Translations under genes and position numbers: made by a program | In this document: one piece after another, positions 35,314 to 43,998 of the stretch | Layout of the letters: every line of letters starts with the position of its first letter | How positions within the stretch are numbered: the stretch's first letter is position 1 | From: Veillonella parvula DSM 2008 | GTDB taxonomy: Bacteria; Bacillota; Negativicutes; Veillonellales; Veillonellaceae | Length of the DNA stretch: 64,000 nucleotides | Assembly (NCBI RefSeq): GCF_000024945.1 | Contig: NC_013520.1 | Span: forward strand, 1,264,501-1,328,500 | Direction of reading: 5' to 3' | Notes under the pieces: generated by a model | Database searches by the model: none | Told to the model about the DNA's origin: nothing | The model's input: only the letters and a program-made list of their open reading frames with translations

Positions 35314-36303
35314 ATGAAAAAACAATTAGCTTTAGCATCCGCTATTCTAGGTCTTGCAGTATCCTTTGGTGCACCTGTTGTATCTAATGCTGCATACCAA
35401 TTAAATCCTGAAGTAAAAGACCCTACTCCAGCATTAAAAGAAGCTTCTGCAATCGGTGTTCGTACACACAATACTGAAGCTTTACAAAACTTGCCAAACA
35501 AAGATGCTATGGTTGTTATGAGCTTTGGTACAACTTATAAAGATACTCGTGCGAAAACAATCGATGCAACTGTAGATGCTATTAAAGCAGCTCATCCAAA
35601 CACAAAAGTAATTACAGCTTTCACAAGCCATATTATTCGTGATCGTATCCAACAAAAAGAAGGTATTACATACCCAACTCCTGAAGAAGCATTGGCTGAA
35701 CTAAAAAAAGACGGTTACACTCGCGTTGCATTAGCATCCCTTGATGTAATTCCTGGTATGGAATACAACTACGATGCAGCAGTATATAATTTGTACAAAG
35801 ATAATTTCAAAAAAATGACACTTGGTACATCTCTTATGTACTGGATGGGTCAAGAAAACCAAACTGACCAAGTTATTGAAACATTAAAAGCTGTTCAATC
35901 TCAATTCCCTAAATTAGGCAAAGAAGACGGTCTTCTTATCATGGCTCATGGTACTCCAGATCCTTCCAATGCTTACTATTCTGTAATTCAAGACCGCATC
36001 CATACTCTTGGTATGAAAAATGTATTCGTCTACACAGTAGAAGGTACTCCAAATCTTGAACAAGTTATCCCTCAATTAAAATTACATGGTATTAAGCACG
36101 TTACATTGATGCCATTCATGATGGTTGCAGGCGACCATGCAAACAATGACATGGCTGGTAATGAACCAGATTCCCATAAATCCATCCTTGAAAAAGAAGG
36201 CTTCAAAGTAGATACTTACCTTCATGGCTTAGGTGAAAATCCTAACATCCGTAACTTATTCGTTGAACGTGCTAACGAATCTTGGGACGCATTACAAAAA
36301 TAA
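35314..36303 (+). CDS. Exported CbiK-family chelatase (CbiKP-like)
   Basis: A 329-residue protein with a signal peptide (MKKQLALASAILGLAVSFGA, cleavage near VSNA-A), so it works in the periplasm. From about residue 64 it is a full CbiK domain: MVVMSFGTTYKDTRAKTIDATV, the metal-ligand His212 in LLIMAHGTPDPSNA and His275 in VAGDHANNDMAGNEPDS, both kept. Exported CbiK forms are known from Desulfovibrio (CbiKP), where a heme or metal-handling role was proposed. It is 51 bases upstream of a binding-lipoprotein gene in the same direction, which suggests tetrapyrrole or metal scavenging rather than biosynthesis. AGGAG precedes the ATG. Confidence 0.9.
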   Translation: MKKQLALASAILGLAVSFGAPVVSNAAYQLNPEVKDPTPALKEASAIGVRTHNTEALQNLPNKDAMVVMSFGTTYKDTRAKTIDATVDAIKAAHPNTKVITAFTSHIIRDRIQQKEGITYPTPEEALAELKKDGYTRVALASLDVIPGMEYNYDAAVYNLYKDNFKKMTLGTSLMYWMGQENQTDQVIETLKAVQSQFPKLGKEDGLLIMAHGTPDPSNAYYSVIQDRIHTLGMKNVFVYTVEGTPNLEQVIPQLKLHGIKHVTLMPFMMVAGDHANNDMAGNEPDSHKSILEKEGFKVDTYLHGLGENPNIRNLFVERANESWDALQK

Positions 36304-36354
36304 TCAATCCATAATTTAACTAGTATCGTTATATAACGTACATAGGAGTACATC

Positions 36355-37296
36355 ATGAAAAAACTACTACTTTGTAGTCTCACTTTGGTCATGGTTGTAC
36401 TAGCAATAGCTGGGTGTGGTAAATCCACATCCAGCTCTTCTGCTACTACGAAGGAGTTGACCTTTAATGGTCAAACCTATACTGTACCAAAGGATCCACA
36501 AAAAATTGCTGTATTATCTAATTCTGTTTTATCTATGCTTTATGCTGTCGATGGTAAAGCCATTAGCCGTGCCAATACAACGGATAAATTAGCCCCAGAA
36601 TTAGAAGCTCTACCCGCTCTTGGTCAAACTGCAAATATCAACATGGAACAACTATTAGGCTTGAAGCCAGATGTAGTATTGGGTTTAGTAAATCAACATA
36701 AAAAATATGAATCCCAATTACAAGCTAATAATATTCCAACCGTACTTTTTGATTACGATGGTATTAAAGATAATGTACCAATGTTAACATTCCTTGGCGA
36801 GTTAACCAATCATCAAGATAAGGCTAAATCTGTTATTAATACCTATGAAAGCAATATTACCAAGGTAAAAGATGCTGTTAAGAATCAACAGCCTGCACGT
36901 GTTGCCGTATTACGTGCCACAGGAAAAGGTGTAACTGCCGAAACTGATGAAGCAGTTACTGCATCTATGGTAAAAGAACTAGGCATGACAAACGTTGTTG
37001 CCTCCCACTTAGAAGGTACAACCAAGGATAAAACTGTCCCTTACTCTCTTGAAACATTGACTGCAGATAACCCTGATATTATCTTTGTTGTTACAATGGG
37101 TAAAGAAGAAGAAATTACAAAAGCTATGAAACAAGCTATGACAGATAATCCTGCATGGGCTAATTTAAAAGCCGTACAAAATAACCGCGTAATATACTTA
37201 CCATCTAAACTATTCCTATTAAACCCAGGACTACAAACACCTGAAGCTATGACACGTTTAGTTAAAGAAGCATACGGTATTAATGTTACATTCTAA
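36355..37296 (+). CDS. ABC transporter substrate-binding lipoprotein, iron/heme/corrinoid type
   Basis: A 313-residue lipoprotein: signal peptide with lipobox AIAGC (lipidated Cys21), a Ser/Thr linker, then the two-lobed TroA-like helical-backbone fold of class III binding proteins (KIAVLSNSVLSMLYAVDG, NMEQLLGLKPDVVLGL, TLTADNPDIIFVVTMGKEE, NNRVIYLPSKLFLLNPG). The family binds ferric siderophores, heme or cobalamin; the ligand cannot be read from sequence. It shares a transcript with the exported CbiK-family gene and converges on the ATPase and permease genes of a matching transporter. Confidence 0.88.
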   Translation: MKKLLLCSLTLVMVVLAIAGCGKSTSSSSATTKELTFNGQTYTVPKDPQKIAVLSNSVLSMLYAVDGKAISRANTTDKLAPELEALPALGQTANINMEQLLGLKPDVVLGLVNQHKKYESQLQANNIPTVLFDYDGIKDNVPMLTFLGELTNHQDKAKSVINTYESNITKVKDAVKNQQPARVAVLRATGKGVTAETDEAVTASMVKELGMTNVVASHLEGTTKDKTVPYSLETLTADNPDIIFVVTMGKEEEITKAMKQAMTDNPAWANLKAVQNNRVIYLPSKLFLLNPGLQTPEAMTRLVKEAYGINVTF

Positions 37297-37312
37297 CATA
37301 TTGTATCATGCG

Positions 37313-37350
37313 AAAGAGGGCATCCCCCAAATAGGGAATGCCCTCTTTTT
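37313..37350. terminator. Terminator between the binding-protein and ATPase genes
   Basis: A strong stem AAAGAGGGCAT..CCC/GGG..ATGCCCTCTTT followed by Ts on the plus strand and with As on the other side, so it can serve both convergent transcripts. Confidence 0.9.
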
Positions 37351-37364
37351 CTATTAGTATCAAG

Positions 37365-38147
37365 CTACTCAACTAATCCTATTACGCGCACATATTTTTT
37401 ATTATCAAATGTATCAAGTTGTACATCTACAGAGAATACATCTCTAAACAACTCATCCGATATAATTTTACTTGTCTCTCCTGATGCTACTAAATGGCCT
37501 TCTTTTATAACAGCCATATAATGTGAATATTGAACCGCCTGTGTTAGTTCGTGAAGTACCATGAGAACGGTTAAATCTTGTTCCTTATTTAATCGTTTCA
37601 ATAACTCCATAATTTCTAATTGGTGATTAATATCTAAATATGTTGTTGGTTCGTCTAAGACTAATAATTTTGGTTGCTGTGCTAGCGCCATAGCAATCCA
37701 AACGCGTTGCCGTTCACCACCAGATAGGGATGGGATTAATTGTTCTCGCAAATGATTCGTTTTCGTGATATGTAACGCATAGTCAACAATCTCACGATCT
37801 TCTTTAGCCGTGTTTTTCCACCATGTTTGGTATGGATACCGTCCACAATATACCAATTCTTCTACAGTCATATCCTTTGGCATATTCGGTACTTGTGGCA
37901 AAAATGCCATTTGCCGTGCCAGATTGTTTTGAGAATATGATTGTAACGGTTTATCAAATATGGTAATACATTCATGAGGGCTATAAATATATCCGATCAT
38001 AGATCGTAAAAGCGTACTTTTACCACAGCCATTAGGCCCTATTAATGTCGTAATTTTACCGATAGGAACCGATACATTAATGTCATGTAGAATATGACGA
38101 TTGCCAAGAGTTACGGATAACTGTTTTACATCAATAGCGGTATTCAT
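37365..38147 (-). CDS. ABC transporter ATP-binding protein, FecE/BtuD type
   Basis: A 260-residue ATPase: Walker A GPNGCGKST (37-45), the signature LSGGERQRVW (141-150), Walker B LLVLDEPT (161-168), and the switch His in MVLHEL. The pattern is that of the FecE/FhuC/BtuD/HmuV family for ferric siderophores, heme or B12. Its ATG overlaps the permease stop as TAATG with the GGAGGG site inside the permease gene. Confidence 0.93.
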   Translation of the reverse strand: MNTAIDVKQLSVTLGNRHILHDINVSVPIGKITTLIGPNGCGKSTLLRSMIGYIYSPHECITIFDKPLQSYSQNNLARQMAFLPQVPNMPKDMTVEELVYCGRYPYQTWWKNTAKEDREIVDYALHITKTNHLREQLIPSLSGGERQRVWIAMALAQQPKLLVLDEPTTYLDINHQLEIMELLKRLNKEQDLTVLMVLHELTQAVQYSHYMAVIKEGHLVASGETSKIISDELFRDVFSVDVQLDTFDNKKYVRVIGLVE

Positions 38148-39142
38148 TAGTTATCCCTCCTCAATAGATACAAGAAGAACGGCGCTCCAAAGAATGCCAT
38201 AATAATGCCCACTGGTACCTCTATAGGGCTCCACATAACACGTCCTATTGTATCACTAACAACAAGAACTAGAGCGCCTAATAATGCGGATCCAGGCAGT
38301 AAATATGCATAGTCATTACCGATTATAAGACGTAACATATGGGGAATAACCAAACCTACAAATCCAATAAGCCCAGCTATACTTACAGCACCAGCCGCTA
38401 AAAGAGCAGCCACTGCAGTCATAATAAACCGTGTTTGTTCTACCTTAAGGCCTAATCCCTTTGCAGTTTCATCACCTAAGCTTAAAATGGTAAGTCGTTT
38501 AGCTCCTAAACAGGCAAAAATAAGACCAATTATAGCATATGGAAACAGCACTTCTACCTGAGGCCAACTGCGTGCAGCGAGTCCCCCTACCATCCAAAGC
38601 AATGCCCCTTGTACACGATCACCGAAGAATACAAGTAGTGCTGAAATACCTGAGCCTAAAAAGGCTGCGACCGCAACACCAGCTAAGATAATACGACTAG
38701 GTCGCACTCCATTTTTCCATGCTAGTGCATACACCATGAGTGCTGCAGCCATAGCACCTAAAAAGGCCACTAAAGGAACTATATGATCATACCCAGGAAA
38801 TAAAATAAATATGATAACACCAGCCAGCCCTGCACCAGAGGATACCCCTACAATCTGTGGATCTGCTAGAGGATTTTTCATAACTGCTTGCAAAATTGCA
38901 CCAGATACAGCTAGACAAGCCCCCACTAACGCAGCTACAATATTGCGAGGCAATCGAATATTCCAAATAATTTGTGAAGATGTGTCAGTTAGCTCACTAG
39001 ACCATAATGTATGCCAAATCTCAGCTAATGATACGGATGTTGATCCCCAAATAAGAGATATAATCATGCTCATAATAACGGCGATGATTAAGATACAAAT
39101 CACTGATACACGAAATAATTTTCGTTCATTACTAGATGCCAT
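38147..39142 (-). CDS. ABC transporter permease, FecCD/BtuC type
   Basis: A 331-residue membrane protein with about ten helices. The blocks RLPRNIVAALVGACLAVSGAILQAVMKNPLADPQIVGVSSGAGL, LSLGDETAKGLGL (ATPase-coupling loop) and IAGLIGFVGLVIPHMLRL are diagnostic of the FecCD family. It forms the inner-membrane channel with the adjacent ATPase; the binding lipoprotein on the other strand is the likely third part. GAGAGGGGG precedes the ATG. Confidence 0.94.
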   Translation of the reverse strand: MASSNERKLFRVSVICILIIAVIMSMIISLIWGSTSVSLAEIWHTLWSSELTDTSSQIIWNIRLPRNIVAALVGACLAVSGAILQAVMKNPLADPQIVGVSSGAGLAGVIIFILFPGYDHIVPLVAFLGAMAAALMVYALAWKNGVRPSRIILAGVAVAAFLGSGISALLVFFGDRVQGALLWMVGGLAARSWPQVEVLFPYAIIGLIFACLGAKRLTILSLGDETAKGLGLKVEQTRFIMTAVAALLAAGAVSIAGLIGFVGLVIPHMLRLIIGNDYAYLLPGSALLGALVLVVSDTIGRVMWSPIEVPVGIIMAFFGAPFFLYLLRRDN

Positions 39143-39296
39143 ATGAACCCCCTCTCAAAACCTACCTAATGTAATATAAGTCTCTTATAAAATGAACTCT
39201 ATTTTACAGATACTACATTATAAGAAATTTAATATAGCATAATTACTGTGTTTATCTAATTTATGTTTAGCAATTATTGTGAAAAATATATACAGT

Positions 39297-39338
39297 AAAA
39301 CCCGAATCGCAAAACTACTAAAACACGATTCGGGTTTT
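39297..39338 (-). terminator. Terminator of the cbiDETFGHJC operon
   Basis: A perfect 13-base-pair stem AAAACCCGAATCG/CGATTCGGGTTTT right after the cbiC stop. Confidence 0.92.
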
Positions 39339-39341
39339 GTA

Positions 39342-40007
39342 CTATTTAGATTCTTTGCCTTCTACGAAAAGCATGTCATTGCGTTTTACGTCTGTGTAAA
39401 GTAATGCATTACATACGGAGGCAGCGATTGGGCTACCACCTTTGTTGCCTTTTACAGTGATGTAAGGAACCGGAGATACTTCCATCAGATAGTCTTTGGA
39501 TTCTGCAGCACCTACGAAGCCTACAGGAATACCAATGATAAGAGCTGGTTTAATGCCTTCTTCTAAAGCAAGGCGCAATACTTCGTACAATGCAGTTGGC
39601 GCATTACCAATAGCTACGATTTGGCCTTCTAATTGTTTGCCAAATGTACGCATAGCTGCGATGGAGCGAGTCACGCCTAACTCTTTAGCCATTTTAGCTA
39701 CGTTTTCGTCTTTAATCAAGCAGTGTACTTCGTTACCGCGAATTTTAAGAGCTGGTTTAGAAATACCTGTGCGAACCATTTCTACATCTGTATAAATATC
39801 TGCACCATTATCCAAGGCTTCAATACCTTTTTGAACAGCATCAGGGCTCATTTTTACAAGTTGAGCATATTCAACATCGCCAGACGCATGTACTGTACGA
39901 GATACAACGCGCACTTCATCATCTGTTAAGCCTAAATCCTTTACATAATCGTAAATGATTTCCATGCTTTTATCTTCAATAGCTTTAGGATTTTTAACGT
40001 AATCCAT
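39342..40007 (-). CDS. cbiC: Cobalt-precorrin-8 methylmutase
   Basis: A 221-residue enzyme that moves the C11 methyl to C12, giving cobyrinic acid. DYVKNPKAIEDKSMEII, VVSRTVHASGDVEYA (catalytic His), GADIYTDVEMVRTGIS and GIPVGFVGAAESK are CbiC/CobH signatures. A long upstream frame exists, but the ATG at 40007 has a GGGAGG site and gives the family start. It overlaps the end of cbiJ by 14 bases. Last gene of the operon. Confidence 0.95.
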   Translation of the reverse strand: MDYVKNPKAIEDKSMEIIYDYVKDLGLTDDEVRVVSRTVHASGDVEYAQLVKMSPDAVQKGIEALDNGADIYTDVEMVRTGISKPALKIRGNEVHCLIKDENVAKMAKELGVTRSIAAMRTFGKQLEGQIVAIGNAPTALYEVLRLALEEGIKPALIIGIPVGFVGAAESKDYLMEVSPVPYITVKGNKGGSPIAASVCNALLYTDVKRNDMLFVEGKESK

Positions 40008-40782
40008 TAGTGTCCTCCCATAATTTAAAGAATTCATCATTTGATGATACCACGTGACTTTCAAGTTTAACACGCGGACGATCGATAACAATAACATGGA
40101 TACCAAGATCCATAGCTGCTTGTAATTTTGTATCAGCACCACCTACAAGGCCAGAGTTTTTCATAACTACAACGCTTGCCTGTGTATCGTGGAACATGAT
40201 GCGGTTCATATCATAAGAAAATGGACCTTGGACAGCAACAATGCGCTTAGGACTCACGTTGAGGTCTTCCATCATTTGTAACACCTCGGCGGTCGGCAAA
40301 ATACGTGTCCATACTTCACAATCTTGTAAAGCCTCAGATTTAGCAAAGATGTGCATTGTCTTACTACCTGTGGTCAAATACACATGTTTGTTATTCTCCT
40401 TTGCCAATTTGCCAGCCAAATTAGCTGCTTCTACCTCATCCACTACGATATGCAATTTATCATAGTCTGGCAATGGCACCTCTTTACGTTCAAAGCGAAC
40501 AAAAGGAATACCTTCAGCTTTTGCTGCATCTTGAGCCGTAGCTGTAACAATAGCAGCATACGGATGGCTTGCATCGATTAATAAACGTACGTTGTGTTTC
40601 TTAATCAAATTTTGCATAGCCTCTTGATCAAGACGGCCCGTATGAACAGTAATGCCTTTATGGGCAGCAAGCTCTGCCCCATACTGACTCACAACAGTAA
40701 CGAGAACCTCTTCACCTGTCCGTTCTTGGATGTCTACCGCTAAGGTACGACCATCTAAGGTACCAGCGATGACCCAAATCAT
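39994..40782 (-). CDS. cbiJ: Cobalt-precorrin-6A reductase
   Basis: A 262-residue NAD(P)H-dependent reductase. IWVIAGTLDGRTLA at the start, LLIDASHPYAAIVTATAQDAA, YLTTGSK and RIVAVQGPFSYDMN..M are CbiJ/CobK features. It reduces the macrocycle after ring contraction. ATGA overlap with cbiH upstream, 14-base overlap with cbiC downstream. Confidence 0.94.
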   Translation of the reverse strand: MIWVIAGTLDGRTLAVDIQERTGEEVLVTVVSQYGAELAAHKGITVHTGRLDQEAMQNLIKKHNVRLLIDASHPYAAIVTATAQDAAKAEGIPFVRFERKEVPLPDYDKLHIVVDEVEAANLAGKLAKENNKHVYLTTGSKTMHIFAKSEALQDCEVWTRILPTAEVLQMMEDLNVSPKRIVAVQGPFSYDMNRIMFHDTQASVVVMKNSGLVGGADTKLQAAMDLGIHVIVIDRPRVKLESHVVSSNDEFFKLWEDTNGLR

Positions 40783-41603
40783 AATTTGTAGCCTCGAGGT
40801 GTAATCATGCGACCATTTTCAACATAGGTTTGACTATTGCCGATAATAACAAGTGTTTGCATATCCACTTCTTCGTTTGTGAAATTCTCAAGGTCAGAAA
40901 TTACCATGTGTTGCCCTGGACGACCTGCTTTTTGCACGATACCAACAGGTGTTTTAGGATCGCGGTATTTAAGAACGATTTCACGAACTTCATCTAAATG
41001 AGTAACGCGTTTTTTACTGCGCGGGTTGTACAAGGAGATAACCATGTCACCTTGTGCACAAAGGTCAGCACGTTTTTTAATTAAATCCCATGGAGTCATC
41101 AAGTCACTAAGAGAAATAACTGCAAAGTCATGCATCAACGGAGCGCCTAAAACAGAAGCCGCTACGTTTACAGCACTAAGGCCAGGTACGATATCTACGG
41201 AAGGACGTTTTTCTGCTGGTACTTTATTAGCAAGTTCCAACACAAGACCTGCCATGCCGTATACGCCAGAGTCACCAGATGATACAACTACGACTTGATG
41301 GCCTTCTACCGCTAAATCAACAGCTTGTTGGCAACGATCTACCTCTTGCATCATGGCAGTGCCTACAGTTTCTTTACCTTCGATAAGGTCTTTAATCAAG
41401 TCAAGATAAGTCAAATAACCTACAACACGGTCAGCCGCTAAGATGGCTTCGCGCGCTTGAGGTGTCATGAACTCTTCATCGCCAGGGCCAATGCCAATTA
41501 CTTTGATGTTACCTGTGCAATGGCTACCGTTGTTTTGGGATAAATTGTTTTGTGCTGTATTAGTGTTCGGCTCTTGGCCGCTAGTAATGCTGTTGTCTCG
41601 CAT
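40779..41603 (-). CDS. cbiH: Cobalt-factor III C17-methyltransferase (ring contraction)
   Basis: A 274-residue tetrapyrrole methylase. From residue 33 it has NIKVIGIGPGDEEFMTPQA, then VVSSGDSGVYGMAGLVLEL, DIVPGLSAVNVAASVLGAPLMHDFAVISLSD and VISLYNPRSKKR, all typical of CbiH/CobJ. It has an unusual N-terminal tail of about 32 residues rich in Asn, Ser and Gln. No later ATG, GTG or TTG is available before the conserved core, and AGGAGTAGG precedes the ATG at 41603. The tail is therefore real and overlaps the conserved end of cbiG by 106 bases. Confidence 0.93.
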   Translation of the reverse strand: MRDNSITSGQEPNTNTAQNNLSQNNGSHCTGNIKVIGIGPGDEEFMTPQAREAILAADRVVGYLTYLDLIKDLIEGKETVGTAMMQEVDRCQQAVDLAVEGHQVVVVSSGDSGVYGMAGLVLELANKVPAEKRPSVDIVPGLSAVNVAASVLGAPLMHDFAVISLSDLMTPWDLIKKRADLCAQGDMVISLYNPRSKKRVTHLDEVREIVLKYRDPKTPVGIVQKAGRPGQHMVISDLENFTNEEVDMQTLVIIGNSQTYVENGRMITPRGYKL

Positions 41604-42646
41604 ACGTTTCCTACTCCTATAGTTCCTTTTACAAAATTAGATTCTTTTAATTTTTCTTCTTCAATGAGTGGTGCCATCTCGTCTTGTGTATAGAACACGA
41701 TAGGCCACCCCATAATTTGCATAGCCTCTAAGAGGCCTACTTCATCTTGTTTAACGATGACCGATGCCGCCTTTACAAGGCTCTTTGGTGAAAGCTTATG
41801 CGCTGTCAAAGATTGTTGAATGGCGTCAAGGATCAATTCCTTTGGCGTATCTCTACGACATCCAATGCCAATCGTATACGTACGAGGGCGTAAAATCAAT
41901 TGATGACCATGCTCAGTAATCACCTTATCGGTAATTACAACCCGAGATGAACCCTCTTTAGCACTATCATTTTTACATGGGATAGACTCTAGTTGCTCCA
42001 AAGAAACAACGTGAACTATGCCATGTTCACCAATATGAGCTTTCGCAGCTTGTTCTAGTTCCTCTGCATTCGGTAAGCTTTCATCGATATAATAATCAAC
42101 ACGCTCTCCCCCAACGATGGCAGAGTTCACATTGATTAAGGTTTGAAAATCATCTACCAACAGATGCTCGTGGCGCGCTAACACATCAGGCGCTGGCAAT
42201 CCGTTTACATCCGTTGCAGTTGTAATAACAGGGTCCGCATCGATGGCCAGTGAAATGGACTGTGTCCATTCGTTGGCACCCCCAAGGTGACCAGATAATA
42301 AACTGATTACATGGTGCCCTACTTCGTCCATTACGACTACCGCAGGATCCTTAGATTTATGCTCAATATACGGTGCAATCATGCGTACTACAATACCGAG
42401 TGCCATGATGCATAATACTTGATCGTAATCCTTAAAAATCTGTCCGATATGGCTTTTGAGGGAATCAAAATAAATAGCCTCACCTCCAGAGGGACGGGTT
42501 TCCTTTTCAAAGCAATCTGCATGAGGTGCCACCAAAGACTTGATACGTTGACCTAGCTTTGCACCTCGTTCAGATACAGAAAGAATAGCCGTTCTATTCT
42601 TCTTAGCTCCCGTCATAGGCACAACAGTTTCTAGTTCTTTCATCAT
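41498..42646 (-). CDS. cbiG: Cobalt-precorrin-5A hydrolase CbiG
   Basis: A 382-residue protein that opens the lactone of cobalt-precorrin-5A and releases acetaldehyde. ALGIVVRMIAPYIEHKSKDPAVVVMDE..HVISLLSGHLGGANEW in the middle and TIGIGCRRDTP, GVGNVCETTALLAA near the C-terminus are CbiG signatures. The frame opens 23 codons upstream inside cbiF; I chose the ATG at 42646 because it follows the cbiF stop as TAATATG with AAGGA five bases away. Confidence 0.92.
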   Translation of the reverse strand: MMKELETVVPMTGAKKNRTAILSVSERGAKLGQRIKSLVAPHADCFEKETRPSGGEAIYFDSLKSHIGQIFKDYDQVLCIMALGIVVRMIAPYIEHKSKDPAVVVMDEVGHHVISLLSGHLGGANEWTQSISLAIDADPVITTATDVNGLPAPDVLARHEHLLVDDFQTLINVNSAIVGGERVDYYIDESLPNAEELEQAAKAHIGEHGIVHVVSLEQLESIPCKNDSAKEGSSRVVITDKVITEHGHQLILRPRTYTIGIGCRRDTPKELILDAIQQSLTAHKLSPKSLVKAASVIVKQDEVGLLEAMQIMGWPIVFYTQDEMAPLIEEEKLKESNFVKGTIGVGNVCETTALLAAKSRTLIQHKTIYPKTTVAIAQVTSK

Positions 42647-42647
42647 A

Positions 42648-43409
42648 TTAGTCCTTAGCACTGCGGTACATGTGAGCGAAGCCTTTGTCATAGAGTTTAG
42701 ATAATTCATATTCACTATCTAACACATGGCTTACTACGATCATAGCTTGGCGCAATACACCTTCTTTAGCTACGATGTCCGCAATGGTCTCCAATGTGCC
42801 ACGAATAATGCGTTGGTCTGGCCAAGAAGCTTTTACCACGATAGCCACTGGAGTCGTTTTGTCATAACCGCCCTCGATGAGTTCAGCTACAACCTTATCT
42901 AACATTTGAACGCTAAGGAAAATACACATTGTCGCTTCATGAGATGCTAACATGCGCAATTTTTCCTTTGGAGGCATCGGTGTACGACCTTCCATACGCG
43001 TAATAATGACTGTTTGAGATACATTTGGCAATGTATATTCTTGTTTCAATGCCGCAGCTGTAGCAAGGAAAGAGCTTACACCTGGTACGACTTCATAAGA
43101 AATCCCCATGCTAGCAAGTGCATCCATTTGCTCTTGAATAGCACCGTAAATAGCAGGGTCACCTGTGTGAAGGCGAACTACGCTTTTACCAGCCTCAACA
43201 GAAGCTTTCATAACAGCCAATACCTCATCAAGGTTCATAGTAGCACTGTTATGGATTTCACAGCCTGGTTTACAAGCCTCTAAAATGGCAGGGTTTACCA
43301 AGGAACCCGCATAAATTACAACATCTGCCTCTTGCACTAAACGATACCCTTTGCGAGTAATTAACTCAGGATCCCCAGGGCCTGCGCCTACAATATATAC
43401 GTCAACCAT
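42648..43409 (-). CDS. cbiF: Cobalt-precorrin-4 C11-methyltransferase
   Basis: A 253-residue tetrapyrrole methylase: VYIVGAGPGDPELITRKGYRLVQEADVVIYAGSLV, VRLHTGDPAIYGAIQEQMDAL and EVVPGVSSFLATAAALKQEYTLPNVSQTVIITR are CbiF/CobM-specific. The ATG at 43409 is one base after the cbiT stop (TAATATG), with GGAGAG upstream; the longer frame to 43445 has no ribosome site. Confidence 0.95.
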   Translation of the reverse strand: MVDVYIVGAGPGDPELITRKGYRLVQEADVVIYAGSLVNPAILEACKPGCEIHNSATMNLDEVLAVMKASVEAGKSVVRLHTGDPAIYGAIQEQMDALASMGISYEVVPGVSSFLATAAALKQEYTLPNVSQTVIITRMEGRTPMPPKEKLRMLASHEATMCIFLSVQMLDKVVAELIEGGYDKTTPVAIVVKASWPDQRIIRGTLETIADIVAKEGVLRQAMIVVSHVLDSEYELSKLYDKGFAHMYRSAKD

Positions 43410-43410
43410 A

Positions 43411-43998
43411 TTACTCTCCTTCTGCGATACGCGTTGCAGATACAATGAAAATTGGACTCAATGGGTCTAACAAATGATAAGGCCCAGCCTTGCGGTAACG
43501 ACTGATGGACATTTGGTAACCTTCATACGTGAAAGGACGACCTTTCAACTCTTTAAGGATTGTATAGCCAGTTTCCATCGTTACAGCAGTTACAACTAAA
43601 CGGCCACCTACTTTTAACAGACGTTGCGCCTCGTCCATGATGCCTGTCATGCCACCAGCGCTACCACCGATGATAACCGCATCAAGCTTAGGCAATTCTT
43701 CCATGCCTTCCGGAGCTTTGGACTTGATAACAGTCATATTATTAACATTAAATTTCTTCATGTTCTCATTGATAAGGTCGATGCCTTTATCAAAGCGCTC
43801 AATCGCATATACATGCCCTTTAGGAGCTGCCAAGGCTGCTTCAATAGAAATAGAGCCCGTACCAGCACCTACGTCAAGGACAATGCTATCTTCCTCGATG
43901 CGTGCCTCGTTCATAACGGCTTTGCGAATCTCGCATTTCGTCATCGGCACGTCGCCGCGGATAAATTCCTCATCGGGAATTCCGAAAAAATGTCTCAT
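43411..43998 (-). CDS. cbiT: Cobalt-precorrin-6B C15-methyltransferase (decarboxylating)
   Basis: A 195-residue class I methyltransferase: start GIPDEEFIRGDVPMTKCEIRK, SAM loop VLDVGAGTGSISIEAA, and IIGGSAGGM. It methylates C15 and decarboxylates the ring C acetate. It is a separate gene from cbiE here; in many organisms the two are fused as cobL. Four-base ATGA overlap with cbiE. Confidence 0.95.
   Translation of the reverse strand: MRHFFGIPDEEFIRGDVPMTKCEIRKAVMNEARIEEDSIVLDVGAGTGSISIEAALAAPKGHVYAIERFDKGIDLINENMKKFNVNNMTVIKSKAPEGMEELPKLDAVIIGGSAGGMTGIMDEAQRLLKVGGRLVVTAVTMETGYTILKELKGRPFTYEGYQMSISRYRKAGPYHLLDPLSPIFIVSATRIAEGE

Noticed and set aside
35259-35501. 80-codon minus-strand frame over the start of the exported CbiK gene
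   Set aside because: It overlaps the signal peptide region of a clear gene and shows no coding features.
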